Below, in pieces: positions 34,871-47,656 of a stretch of 64,000 nucleotides of DNA. Source of the stretch: Parapristionchus giblindavisi. Lineage: Eukaryota; Nematoda; Chromadorea; Rhabditida; Diplogasteridae. The notes below the pieces were generated by a model. It was not told the DNA's origin. It saw only the letters and a list, made by a program, of their open reading frames with translations, and ran no database searches. Numbering within the stretch: position 1 is the stretch's first letter; each line of letters begins with the position of its first letter. The stretch is taken from assembly GCA_943737045.1 (NCBI GenBank), contig CALSFV010000008.1, positions 434,001 through 498,000 of the forward strand, in the 5' to 3' direction. The translations under genes and the position numbers were made by a program.

Positions 34871-35689
34871 AGCAGGCGAGAGAGCGTGCATTTGAAGAGG
34901 AGCAGAAAAAGTAAACGGAGCTTTACATAAAGTTGCGACTAAAGTTGAATTTACAAAAGCGATAGTTTGATGATTAAATTGTTATTGCTCAACTCTCGAT
35001 GAAAGTGTGTTCAATACTTTATAAATATTTTTTGTGAAAACACTTATTATGTGCACGAAAACTGCACAAGAAATCGTGTGTATTCTCAGACTCTCATTCG
35101 AATCTTCGAGAACGCTGGTGCTCCGCTCGCTGTGTGGGGGCGGGGCTACTGCACAAGCGTGCGCGATCTCTCCCTCGCGAGCGCGCGACTTTACCATTTC
35201 ACTGTTCTTTCACTCGTTCTCTCCGCTCTTTCCGTTCTTTCCGCTTTCCGAACGCTTTTATCAGTAACAGAATGAATTTAGGTCATGGAAGGATGGCTCG
35301 CGTGTTTCCTTCTGCTTTCCCACCTCGAGGTGGGATCCAAATCATCGAAGTTGCGGTAAGTGTTACTCTTGATTTTGTGCCTAAAGTTAACCTTAGCGAA
35401 GCTAATTTACGCAAGTCTTCAATTCAGACGACTAAGCGCTAGCAGAAGGAGGAGGAGGCGAGAAAGCAGATGACTCATGTCTACCCCATCCACATCCACG
35501 TCGTCGATTACTCCGTTTACACGGAACTATAGTAAAGTGTTTGTGGTGTGCACTCCCACAGCGTCGCTTCCTGCTGGTTTGTTGTTATCCTTTCTTTTCT
35601 TCCTTTCCTTATAATTCAGTCCTCCTTTAATCTGCATCGCACTGTTATTCAACATCTAAAACAACTTATTATTGAACTTTCATTTGCAG

Positions 35690-37629
<1,940 letters not shown>

Positions 37630-37947
37630 GTACGGTAGCACTATCGATTGGATCGAGAACTAATGCGCAAACTGAGGAATCGGGAGGCAAGGCTATGCGC
37701 ATGGCTATGCGAAATTTTGTTTGTGGCTAATTCAACAGGAAATTTCCAATTTTTGCGATGCAAGGATGTGCGCAAGGCCGCGATGGGATGGCATGGCTGT
37801 GCTGGATCCAGAATTTATTATCGATTGATTTGAACAATGTCTGATTGATTTATTCCATGGAGATCGTGAAGACAATAGCAAAATCAAATGAATCAAAGCT
37901 TACCTTTCTGAATATCGATTGTTTATATTGATCGATGTTGAATTTAG

Positions 37948-38445
37948 GCTCTGGCGTCATCACCAATTCTTCATTGTGAAGATGGAGCAGGAGCTCCAGT
38001 TGTGGGAGTTGGAGGATTCGATTTCAATGACGCTGACGATGATCCTGATCTTGCTCTCGTATGTTGCTATGCTATCAAATATCAAATTCTCATATCTAGA
38101 CTATGATTTTTCAATATTTTATAGGCTCTTCGTGTATCTTTGGAGGGACAACGTGCACGTGAACAGGCCAATTCTGGAGAAGATGGAGGTAATTACTAAT
38201 TTTATATCTCCAATTTGTATCCACGGTGAATTTGGGTTTTAGGAATCCTTTTAAACCCGATTTTTGCGTCCAACCCACCCGATTTGAATTTCCAGCGGCA
38301 AAGCTTGTCCATGTATGCTTATCATTATAAGGTTATCGATCTTTGGCTCTACGTGGATCAGTGCAGCTGAGGCACCAATCGATCATGGATGGATATGGGT
38401 CCAATGACAGAGGAACAACAATTGGAATTGGCACTCAGAATGAGT
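37948..38445 (+). pseudogene. rpn-10-like: Rpn10 (proteasome ubiquitin receptor) C-terminal remnant
   Basis: Exon 37948-38058 reads SSPIL...GGFDFNDADDDPDLAL and exon 38125-38188 reads ALRVSLEGQRAREQANSGED. Joined they form a ubiquitin-interacting motif (DPDLALALRVSLE) as in Rpn10/S5a. A further piece at about 38390-38445 gives MTEEQQLELALRMSM, a second such motif, but in another frame and without a clean acceptor. The N-terminal VWA domain is absent. It follows the Rpt2 remnant directly, in the same orientation, 320 bp downstream. Confidence 0.7.
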
Positions 38446-38908
38446 ATGTTTACTGTTAAAATACTCGTATGTATGTCAGGGTGAATTTGAATATGATTGA
38501 TCCATGGTAAGATGTGATTTCCATTGAAAATATCGATTATTAGGGTGCAACTTTTGAAACCACTTTTGACGATCCCCCAGTTAACACTAACCACGCATAT
38601 GGGTCGCTTTTTGGAATCGTTTCCGTCACAACTGGTGCTTCCCTTGTGAAACCAAAATAGAACATAGCAGAATGGAGGGTAGATTCCATAGCCAAAATTC
38701 ACAGCATTTGGAATAGTTGTGAAGGAAATATAACTGATTTATTTTTTGAAAAGCATGAAAAAATAGGAGAATTTCCCGTATTATCTCCTACTTGTCTCGT
38801 TTTCTCTCGTTTTGACGGTATAGTGGGTCAAACCTCGTATTGCGAGGGCATGAAAATGTATGTATAGCAATTATAATACTTATGAAACGTTAAATTAAAT
38901 GGTTGCAG

Positions 38909-38982
38909 TTACAAATACCCGTGCATCTGTTGATGAAGAATGATCCGGCCGTCGTAGCTGCCGCCAATGCCGCCCGCGTCAT
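38909..38982 (+). pseudogene. Orphan exon after the proteasome remnants
   Basis: Flanked by a good acceptor (GGTTGCAG) and donor (GTATGT). It encodes LQIPVHLLMKNDPAVVAAAN plus a few residues and is GC-richer than its surroundings, like the neighbouring captured exons. It may be another Rpn10 or proteasome-related exon; parent not recognised. Confidence 0.4.
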
Positions 38983-39030
38983 GTATGTTTTTTCATTGTT
39001 TCTTTTGTCATCAATTAGTTGTGGGATACT

Positions 39031-39300
39031 GTAGATAGAGAGAGGGTACGGTACTCGGCTGGCATACTGTAGGATGGCAAAGTATCGTACTCAGCTAGGA
39101 TATTGTAGATAGAGAGAGGGTACGGTACTCGGCTGGTATACTGTAGGATGACAAAGTATCGTACTCAGCAAGGATACTGTAGATAGAGAGAGGGTACGGT
39201 ACTCGGCTGGTATACTGTAGGATGACAAAGTATCGTACTCGGCAAGGATACTGTAGATAGAGAGAGGGTACGGTACTCGGCTGGAATACTATAGGCTGAT
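39031..39300. repeat. 74-bp minisatellite, about 3.6 copies
   Basis: Unit starts GTAGATAGAGAGAGGGTACG at 39031, 39105, 39179 and 39253, exactly 74 bp apart, with few substitutions. It contains GGTACGGTACTCGGCTGG and a TACTGTAGGATG piece. Confidence 0.95.
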
Positions 39301-40602
39301 CGGGTGCGGTAACCGACAAGCTTCCTTTAAACGGTACTGGAGTAAAAGCAGAGTTCGGTGGGAATAAATCAGTGATTGTAAAAGGATTCATAGAATGTTA
39401 TACGGTATTCAGTTCACGATCGATCGTCTATACCTAAACGAACATGTAATTCAATTAATTTCTTCATAATGAAACAAATTATTTATTTTCTTCGATATAT
39501 CAGTATTCATTCAGGAACATCGAACATATCGATCTCGTGTCGAGAGAGAAAGAGATTGGAAAAGGAGGAGGAAGAAGGATGATTGTAACCAAGGATGAGA
39601 AGATCATAATCGATCATTCCACTGCTATTGGTATTACAACTAATATTCAAATTGTGATTCTTTGTATCATCCTTTTAATTTTGTTTCATATTATAAGAGT
39701 GTGTGAGCTTCCTATATCTACATAGACTAACTCTCATTTATTGTATCAATTGAAGTTTTACCCATTTGAATGAATCTTTGATCCGCTTCACCGAATATGT
39801 ACAAAATATTGTCATTAATTGCCTTGGTTCCCCCTTCCATCTCTCAATTCACTGTACATTTTTTAATTGTACTTGGTCGTGTAATAAAGACGTTGCAGTG
39901 AATTTGAGTCATCTATTGTCGCAAAACATATATTGATTTATATGAGCAATTTCCTTTTCTAATTTTGTTTGTTTGAAAAGAACGAGTGAGAAAGCACCCC
40001 GTGAATAGGAGTTTCATAGTGCCCTATGACTCTGCGCTATCTCCCTTGCACACTCTCACTTTTACTCTATCACTCATCTCTACCCCCAATGCCCTCGGAA
40101 CGCTGTGCTCAATCTGTCCTAGCGCGATCAATCTGACCCACCGAGCAGGTTACGGTAGGATACGGTAGTTTGAGACACGTAGCAATTTTATTTTACCAAA
40201 TAGTTCTTATTCCGACAATATTTACTCAATCTGACCCAGCGCAATTAATCTGACCCAATGGACTGGGTTACTGTAGGTTACGGTAGGTGGATTACGGTAG
40301 ATTATGATGGCTTAAATAATGAGTTCACTTGATAGTTGTTAGAACCGGCGGAGCTCCGCCCACCGTCCGTTAGTTTAGTTTGACACCAAACCCGTCTGGG
40401 GTTTGCCGAACTCTTTATTACAAGTATATAAGCCCCTTTACCCAGAGAAGAGTAAGAGAACTTGCGACGAAAGTTGCGAGGAAAGTTCGCATCTTTCCGC
40501 TGAACTCTCGCTAGAAAGTTGCGAACTTTCTTCTGAACTTTCGATCAAAAGTGACAGATTGGACGGACGCCTAGTATCATACTCTCTCGCAAGAGATAGC
40601 AA

Positions 40603-40617
40603 GGGGGGGGGGGGGGG
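40603..40617. repeat. Poly-G run
   Basis: About 15 consecutive G, just outside the proteasome-remnant segment. Similar runs lie at 3432-3440, 4180-4189 and 46971-46983. Confidence 0.9.
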
Positions 40618-40664
40618 CAATTCTCTTAAAGATAGGTTGTCTAACTGGTCTAACATTGAGAAAG

Positions 40665-40734
40665 GCTCGCTTACTAAAAACCCTCTGAAAAAGAGACGTT
40701 GGATAATAAATACTCTCTCCCGATTTAGTAAGCC
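40665..40734. mobile_element. Small palindromic MITE, relic S-locus copy
   Basis: Same family as 19074-19135 (CTTACTAAAAA ... TTTAGTAAG). Its flanks (TTCTCTTAAAGATAGG before, TTATCTCACACATGAGAGA after) also match 50790-50910 and 61220-61370, marking the edge of a duplicated S-locus unit. Confidence 0.55.
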
Positions 40735-41129
40735 ATGATGTTATCTCACACATGAGAGATCTTTTTTTTGCCGCAAAAAAGCAATCCTAAAGCTCAAATA
40801 TGGGAGAATTTGCAGTCAGTGCATGATGTCCCCCACTATCAAATAATCAGAAGCACATCTAAAAAGAGAAGAAGCAGCTATTTTCGAAGACGATTATTAC
40901 TTCGAAATCAGCGATCAAAATTTATATGTTCTGAATTTTCTCTGTTTTGCTCTTTCTATTACCTGAAGCATTTATAATATACAAAAGAGCAGTGCATTTT
41001 CTGTTTACGAATTTAACGACTTTTTTAAAAATTTTTGAAATGTTAAAAAATAACGTAATTTTGCATAAAGTGTTTAACTGTAACTTCTTGCTAATCGTTT
41101 GTCCCTTGTGTAAAAAATCGTTCCATATA

Positions 41130-42585
41130 CAGTACCGTGCAAAAGTCTGGCCCCATAATTTGAATCGCTATAACTTTCTTCGTACTTGGCCGATCGACCA
41201 CCGGTTTGTTTTATTAAATAGTGTAACCATTGGAGAAAATTTGTATGTTATTGAATATTACCTGCGATGATGAAATGATTTCATCATTCTTGAAATGCCG
41301 AGGTGCGATCGTCAAAATATGTTTATTCTCAGGTAGATTTTTTCTAGTAGTCCAATTTTTTTATGAGGAACGAACAACTATCGGTGAACGTTTTAAGCCA
41401 TTAAACACGTTGCTTGCATATCGCTCCGAGGAATTAGATAATTTCGCCTGACCCATGAAAATTTCGTAAAAATGTCATAACTCAGTCTGTAGTTGAGCTA
41501 CGGGCCTCAGATTCAACAAGTATTATCACATGGTCATAGGGCACCACCATGCCAATTTCAGAAGTATTCCGCTTCTTGAAGAGAAAATTCGAAAAAATCC
41601 CATACCATATTTTGGGCATACGGTATTTGCCAGCCGGTGTTTCTAAAAATCTAAAAATTTGGTATGATGTGCAGAAACATCTTCCTAACACATCTACAAA
41701 GTGGCGAGATTACAGGAGTTCAATTACGACTTTGCCCATAAAAATACCATTGACAGTCAAAGTGGACGGAACCTAATTTCGTTCGTTATTTATGTAGAAT
41801 TATTACGGGTCAATTACCCTTTATTTCATATCAATTTTGATCGGATTTTGACCCAAGTGTATTTAAGCAAATTTCCTACAAGTATCCCCATTTTAGTTCC
41901 ACTATTGGACATTCCACCTTTTTTATCTATCTCTTTTCTCGCAAAAATCCACTTTTACTGTCAATGGTATTTTTATGGGCAAAGTCGTAATTGAACTCCT
42001 GTAATCTCGCCACTTTGTAGATGTGTTAGGTAGATGTTTGTGCACATTATACCAAATTTTTAGATTTTTCGAAAAACCGGCTGGCAAATAACGTATGCCC
42101 AAAATATGGTATGGGATTTTTTTCGAATTTTCTCTTCAAGAAGCGGAATACTTCTGAAATTGACATGGTGGTGCCCTATGACCATGTGATAATACTTGTT
42201 GAATCTGAGGCCCGTTGCTCAACTACAGACTGAGTTATGACATTCTTACGAAATTTTCATGGGTCAGGCGAAATTAGCTTATTCCTCGGAGTGATATGCA
42301 AGCAACGTGGTTAATGGCTTAAAACGTTCACCGATAGTTGTTCGTTCCTCATTAAAAAATTGGACTACTAGAAAAAATCTACCTGAGAATAAACCTATTT
42401 TGACGATCGCACCTCGGCATTTCAAGAATGATGAAATCATTTCATCATCGCAGGTAATATTCAATAACATACAAATTTTCTCCAATGGTTACACTATTTA
42501 ATAAAACAAACCGGGGGTCGATCGGCCAAGTACGAAGAAAGTTATAGCGATTCAAATTATGGGGCCAGACTTTTGCACGGTACTG
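41130..42585. mobile_element. Tc1/mariner-like foldback, 1.46 kb, TA target duplication
   Basis: Ends CAGTACCGTGCAAAAGTCTG and its complement, flanked by TA. Arms of about 630 bp are nearly identical inverted copies around a loop of about 190 bp. Terminal CAGT and TA target fit the Tc1/mariner superfamily. No transposase frame, so it is non-autonomous. The uninterrupted target is visible at about 51277-51290 and 61727-61740. Confidence 0.9.
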
Positions 42586-42900
42586 TATGTATGATCTCCC
42601 TCTTTCATAAAACCAATAACATCTGTATGAATCTATATTTGATACAATATATAAATAATGTATATATACATAATCAAAAAATAAAAAATAAATCAGACGA
42701 CAGGAAAAAAGTGATATAAGTAGAAACATACCAGTAGGAAATAGTCCGTTGAATTATTGGTAAGTTAGCTATTGGTTTGCTTCATTTAGAGAATCCACTC
42801 TTATTTTATATGATAAAGTGAGTAAACCGAACAGACACCTACCAAAATACCGCCCACTAGACTTAACGAACTAATTTAATACTTAAAAAGATTAGTGGTA
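42586..42900 (-). pseudogene. Relic S locus: promoter and first exon without coding exon
   Basis: Reading on the minus strand, 42870-42720 matches the S promoter block (TGGGCGGTATTTTGG-type, TTTACTCACTTTATCATATA, GAAGCAAACCAATAGCTAA), the first exon and its GTATGTTTCTAC donor. The sequence then jumps from mid-intron to S 3' flanking sequence with no coding exon. Closest to S2. An S gene that lost its body by deletion. Confidence 0.6.
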
Positions 42901-43014
42901 TCATTAAGTAGGATGAACAGAGTGAAAACACGACAATCAGCTAATCTTTATCCTGTAACAGGGTTTGGATTTAACATTAACGGATTTAGCGGTATTCATC
43001 CGTTAAACTAATTT

Positions 43015-44802
43015 TTAAGACATCGGCTCAGTAAGACTCCCGGTAGTGCCGGATATCGACCTCACCGATTTGGCTCAAATTTTTTTTGTGGATACCCCCA
43101 TGGCCCCCCATCACAAAATGGGTATTCATTTAGGCTGGGTCCTTGAAACATGAATGTGGCGGGTTCTCGAAATTTGAAAACTCGATTTTCACCAAAAAAA
43201 GTGGAGCGACCTAGGTTCAATGTTAGTGTCGATTAATTACAAGTATGCCTAGACAACAAAAACTCGCTATAGGACGGTTCGGATATCCGATCGCAAACTG
43301 ATTTTTTTCCTCCTCAAAACACATTAAAATTAATTAAAATTTTAAATTACAAAATCGCACAATTATTTTTGCCTTATCTTATAGAGCAAAAAATTCCGCG
43401 TCGAATGAGGCTAAAAATTAAAAAATCGATAGACCCCTATTTTGAGAAAAATGGACCTGAACATGAGCCAAAAATATTTTTGTTTTCAAAACCCCTCATG
43501 TTTGTACTCATATTGAAGAGCTCGTCGAGTAGAACAACTTTCATGTTGAACGTTTAATCTGAAACTCATGTACAAGAGAGTTTCACACGTTTTCCTGCAA
43601 TTTTGAGTAAAATGAAAATAAAACATTTTTAAAACAAAAAAAGCGCAGTTCAATCTTTGACTCATCTTATAGAGCAATACATTCCCCGTCGAATGAGGGT
43701 AAAAATTAAAAAATCGATAGACCCCTATTTTGAGAAAAATGGGCCTGACCATGACTCGAAAATATTTTTGTTTTCAAACCCCCTCATGTTTGTACTCATA
43801 TTGAAGATATTTTTGAGTAGAATAACTTTCTCGTTGGACATTTTGTCTGAAACTCATGTACAAGAGAGATACACGCGATTTTGTGACAAATTTTGAGTTA
43901 AGCGAAATAATAATATTTTTTTGCAAAATCGTGTGTTTCTCTCTTGTACATGAGTTTCAGACAAAATGTCCAGCGCGAAAGTTTTTCTACTCAAAAAGAT
44001 CTTCAATATGAGCACAAACATCAGGGGGTTTGAAAACAAAAATATTTTCGAGTCATGGTCAGGCCCATTTTTCTCAAAATAGGGGTCTATCGATTTTTTA
44101 ATTTTTACCCTCATTCGACGGGGAATGTATTGCTCTATAAGATGAGTCAAAGATTGGACTGCGCTTTTTTTGTTTTAAAAATGTTTTATTTTCATTTTAC
44201 TCAAAATTGCATGAAAACGTGTGCAACTCTCTTGTACATGAGTTTCAGATTAAACGTTCAACATGAAAGTTGTTCTACTCGACGACCTCTTCAATATGAG
44301 TACAAACATGAGGGGTTTTAAAAACAAAAATATTTTCGAGTCATGGTCAGGCCCATTTTTCTCAAAATAGGGGTCTATCGATTTTTCAATTTTTACCCTC
44401 ATTCGACGCGGAATTTTTTGCTCTATAAGATAAGGCAAAAATAATTGTGCGATCTTGTAATTTAAAATTTTAATTAATTTTAATGTGTTTTGAGGAGGTA
44501 AAAAATCAGTTTGCGATCGGATATCCGAACCGTCCTATAGCGAGTTTTTGTTGTCTAGGCATACTTGTAATTAATCGACACTAACATTGAACCTAGGGCG
44601 CTCCACTTTTTTTGGCGAAAATCGAGTTTTCAAATTTCGAGAACCCGCCACATTTATGTTTCATGGACCCAGCCCAAATGAATACCCATTTTGTGATGGG
44701 GGGCCATGGGGGTATCCACAAAAAAAATTTGAGCCAAATCGGTGAGGTCGATGTCCGGGGTCACTGGCTCAACCCTCGAATCTTACCGAGCCGGTGTCTT
44801 AA
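43015..44802. mobile_element. Foldback, 1.79 kb, TTAAGACATCGGCTCAGT ends (copy 2)
   Basis: Same family as 30941-32718, including the internal repeated units of about 280 bp and flanking TTAA. It is inserted in the left part of the 42959-45841 element. Confidence 0.85.
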
Positions 44803-44957
44803 CGGAATCGGTTAATTTTTTTCCGTTAAATCCGTTAAAAATAAATTTAATATATTTAAATAACAAAGGAGGAAAACATGTTATTTTCATATGTATTATG
44901 CAGTTTAACTCGATTCGACTATCGAAAACAATACACTTTCCTCACATGAATTTATTC

Positions 44958-45592
44958 ACATGGGAATGGTGTGAACTCACATTTCCCGATTTTCACGAAA
45001 GTTGCAGGGAATACTAACTCGAATACGCTGATTCAAAATCTGCATTAAAAACCTGCGAAATGTTTTTCTGAAGCGAGTTATAGCCCGGAAAAGAGCGATT
45101 TTTTTTACTTTTCAAGCCATTTTCAGCTTATTTTTCGGCTTTTTTCTCCATTCAATGTGAATTTTATCGCTCTTCTCTTCTCTTATATTCTCGCTCAAAT
45201 CCTAACTGCATCATTTTAAGGTGGTATGATGTTTTGCTGGTATTCCGGAAGGGGCTGGTTCGATTCCCCGGCAGTGAACTTCTTTTTCTGATTCATGGGT
45301 GTTAAAATTTTTTAAATGACAAAAGATCCCTCCGGAATACCAACAAAACATCGTAATACTTGATCACGATGCAGCTTGGAGTGGAAAAAAAATGATTATG
45401 ATCATATTGCTAAGGACAATCAGCTGAACAATCATTTGAAACATAAAAAAATCACTTTTCGTCGGACTATAACTCGCTCCAGAAAAACATTTCGCAGGTT
45501 TTTCAAGCAGATTTGAAATCAGCGCAGTCGATTTACTAAACCCTGCAATTTTCGTGAAAATCGGGATATGTGAGTTCACACCATTCCCATGT
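44958..45592. mobile_element. Foldback, 635 bp, with central tRNA-like sequence
   Basis: Ends ACATGGGAATGGTGTGAACT and complement. AACCTGCGAAATGTTTTTCT at 45050 has its complement at 45485. The loop holds GGTGGTATGATGTTTTGCTGG and a B-box GGTTCGATTCCCC at 45248-45260. Confidence 0.75.
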
Positions 45593-46046
45593 CAGCTCTT
45601 ATTTTTTAGTTTTCGCTTTTTTATGCGATACTTTATATTTATCTTTTAAGTCTGCTTTCGGAAAAGCACTGTTGCAGCTGACAATATTCAATGAAAAAAA
45701 TGGTTAACTATCGACATTGGTCGATTTCCACTATTTCACTATTTATTTGATAATTTAAAGGATTTAACGGATTTAAAGGAATTTAACGGAATTTGAAACC
45801 GTTAATTAATCGATTTAAATTCGATTTAACGCCCATTCCTGTCCTATACGGCATTCTCACACATAAGAGAGACTATCTGGCTCAGTGAACATATTTTGCT
45901 TATGGCTTGGCACTTGGCCAAAAAGTGATAGTAACCGATCGGGCCCAAATCGTGCACAGTTGTAGTATGGGGTGACATAAGCTCACAGACGGAGTTTGGG
46001 TTCATCATATCTGCACCTTCGCTAAAAAACGTAAGTTCGTTAACAT

Positions 46047-47611
46047 GGCATCAAAATTTCAAAGTTTACGGATTCGTTCGATATGTATATACAACGATGG
46101 GCAATTATAAGTAGGTAAATTCCACCAAGTGTCATCCCGATCCAAAACCGTGAGACCCAGAAAAAATTTAAAAAACAATAAAAAAAATTTTCTTTTATTT
46201 TTCCTACAATTGCCTATCGGTGAGGGTCATTTTTTATTCCTTCAATTTGACAAGTATTTACTAGTGTAACTACTGTACGAAAATGAATTAAAACAAAAGG
46301 GTGGTACATTGCCATTTTCCCGAAAAACCACGACTAATTCGCCTTTTTTATCGCAAACTGAAATTATTTAGCGTGTGTCCCTACCGTAATCCTACGCGGA
46401 AATTCAAAATGCTTAATAAGAGTAATTTATGGAGAGAATTACTGTTTATTGAGACATAAAATAACATTCGGATACGGAAAATTTCTTTAAATATTTAACA
46501 TAATATTACCAAAAATACGCAGAATATCTAGTTTAAATTTCGGTAATTACCGTTGAGTAAACAAAAAAAGACGTAGAATTTTACGGACGGTCAGAGACAG
46601 GTAAAACCGGTAATAAGATTCATGCCTGTCTTACATCTAAATATAATTATAAAGTTAAAATATAGTTATTCACCCCCCATCCCCATCCCCAGGCATTCGC
46701 TCAATCTCCCTTCGTTGTTTTTCAGGCAAGCCCCTCTATCCAGAGGCACACTCAAAAACAATTCTGCATTTCTACTGAAAAAAATGCAGAAACACATACG
46801 TTAAAAAGCAAACGTTTTTTTTATTCTGCAGTATTATTGACAGAAGAATTATTTATTTATAAGAATTATTTATTTATTTACCACAAGAGTGTTTAATCAA
46901 ATACCAAATATTCGAGTACAAATAAATTGTGTGGAATAACAAATCATCAAAAATATTATATATGTTGGTCGGGGGGGGGGGGGTGGGGATTACAGATCGT
47001 GGGTAAGTGGTGCAGGGTTGGGCGGAAATATTTTCCTTAGCGGTTACCGACTTTTTACCGGTTTTACCTGTCTCTGACCGTCCGTAAAAATCAACGTTTA
47101 CTCAACGGTAATTACCGAAATTTAAACTAGATATTCTGCGTATTTTTGGTAATATTATGTTAAATATTTCAAGAAATTTTCCGTATCCGAATGTTATTTT
47201 ATGCCTCATTAAACAGTTATTCTCTCCATAAATTACTCTTATTAAACATTTTGAATTTCCGCATAGGATTACGGTAGGGGAACACGCTAAATAATTTCAG
47301 TTTGCGATAAAAAAGGCGAATTAGTCGTGGTTTTTTCGGGAAAATGGCAATGTACCACCCTTTTGTTTTAGTTCATTTGAGTACAGTAGTTACACTAGTA
47401 AATACTTGTCAAATTGAAGGAATAAAAAATTACCCTCACCGATAGGCAATTGTAGGAAAAATAAAAGAAATTTGTTTTTATTGTTTTTTAGATTTTTTCT
47501 GGGTCTCACGGTTTTGGATCGGGATGACACTTGGTGGAATTTACCTACTTATAATTGCCCATCGTTGTATATACATATCGAACGAATCCGTAAACTTTGA
47601 AATTTTGATGC
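46047..47611. mobile_element. Foldback, 1.56 kb
   Basis: GCATCAAAATTTCAAAGTTT at 46047 and its complement ending at 47611. Arms of about 620 bp match closely (GATCGGGATGACACTTGG and complement). The loop has a CCCCATCCCCATCCCC tract (46675-46690) and a G-run (46971-46983) that could pair with each other. Confidence 0.85.
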
Positions 47612-47656
47612 TCTGAAACAAATGCAATCAAGAAATTGTTCAGCAATAACACATTT

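Larger units (their letters stand above)
42959..45841. mobile_element. TTTAACGGA-rich element (copy 2) with two nested foldbacks
   Basis: Left end CAGGGTTTGGATTTAAC, right end GATTTAACGCCCATTCCTG. It shares ordered blocks with the element at 14509-15886. Removal of the foldbacks at 43015-44802 and 44958-45592 would leave a body of about 0.46 kb. No coding frame. Confidence 0.7.

Noticed and set aside
39931..40330. CRISPR-like or satellite array from TCTGACCCA and GGTTACGGTAGG repeats
   Set aside because: Only a few irregular copies without constant spacing, in a eukaryotic context.
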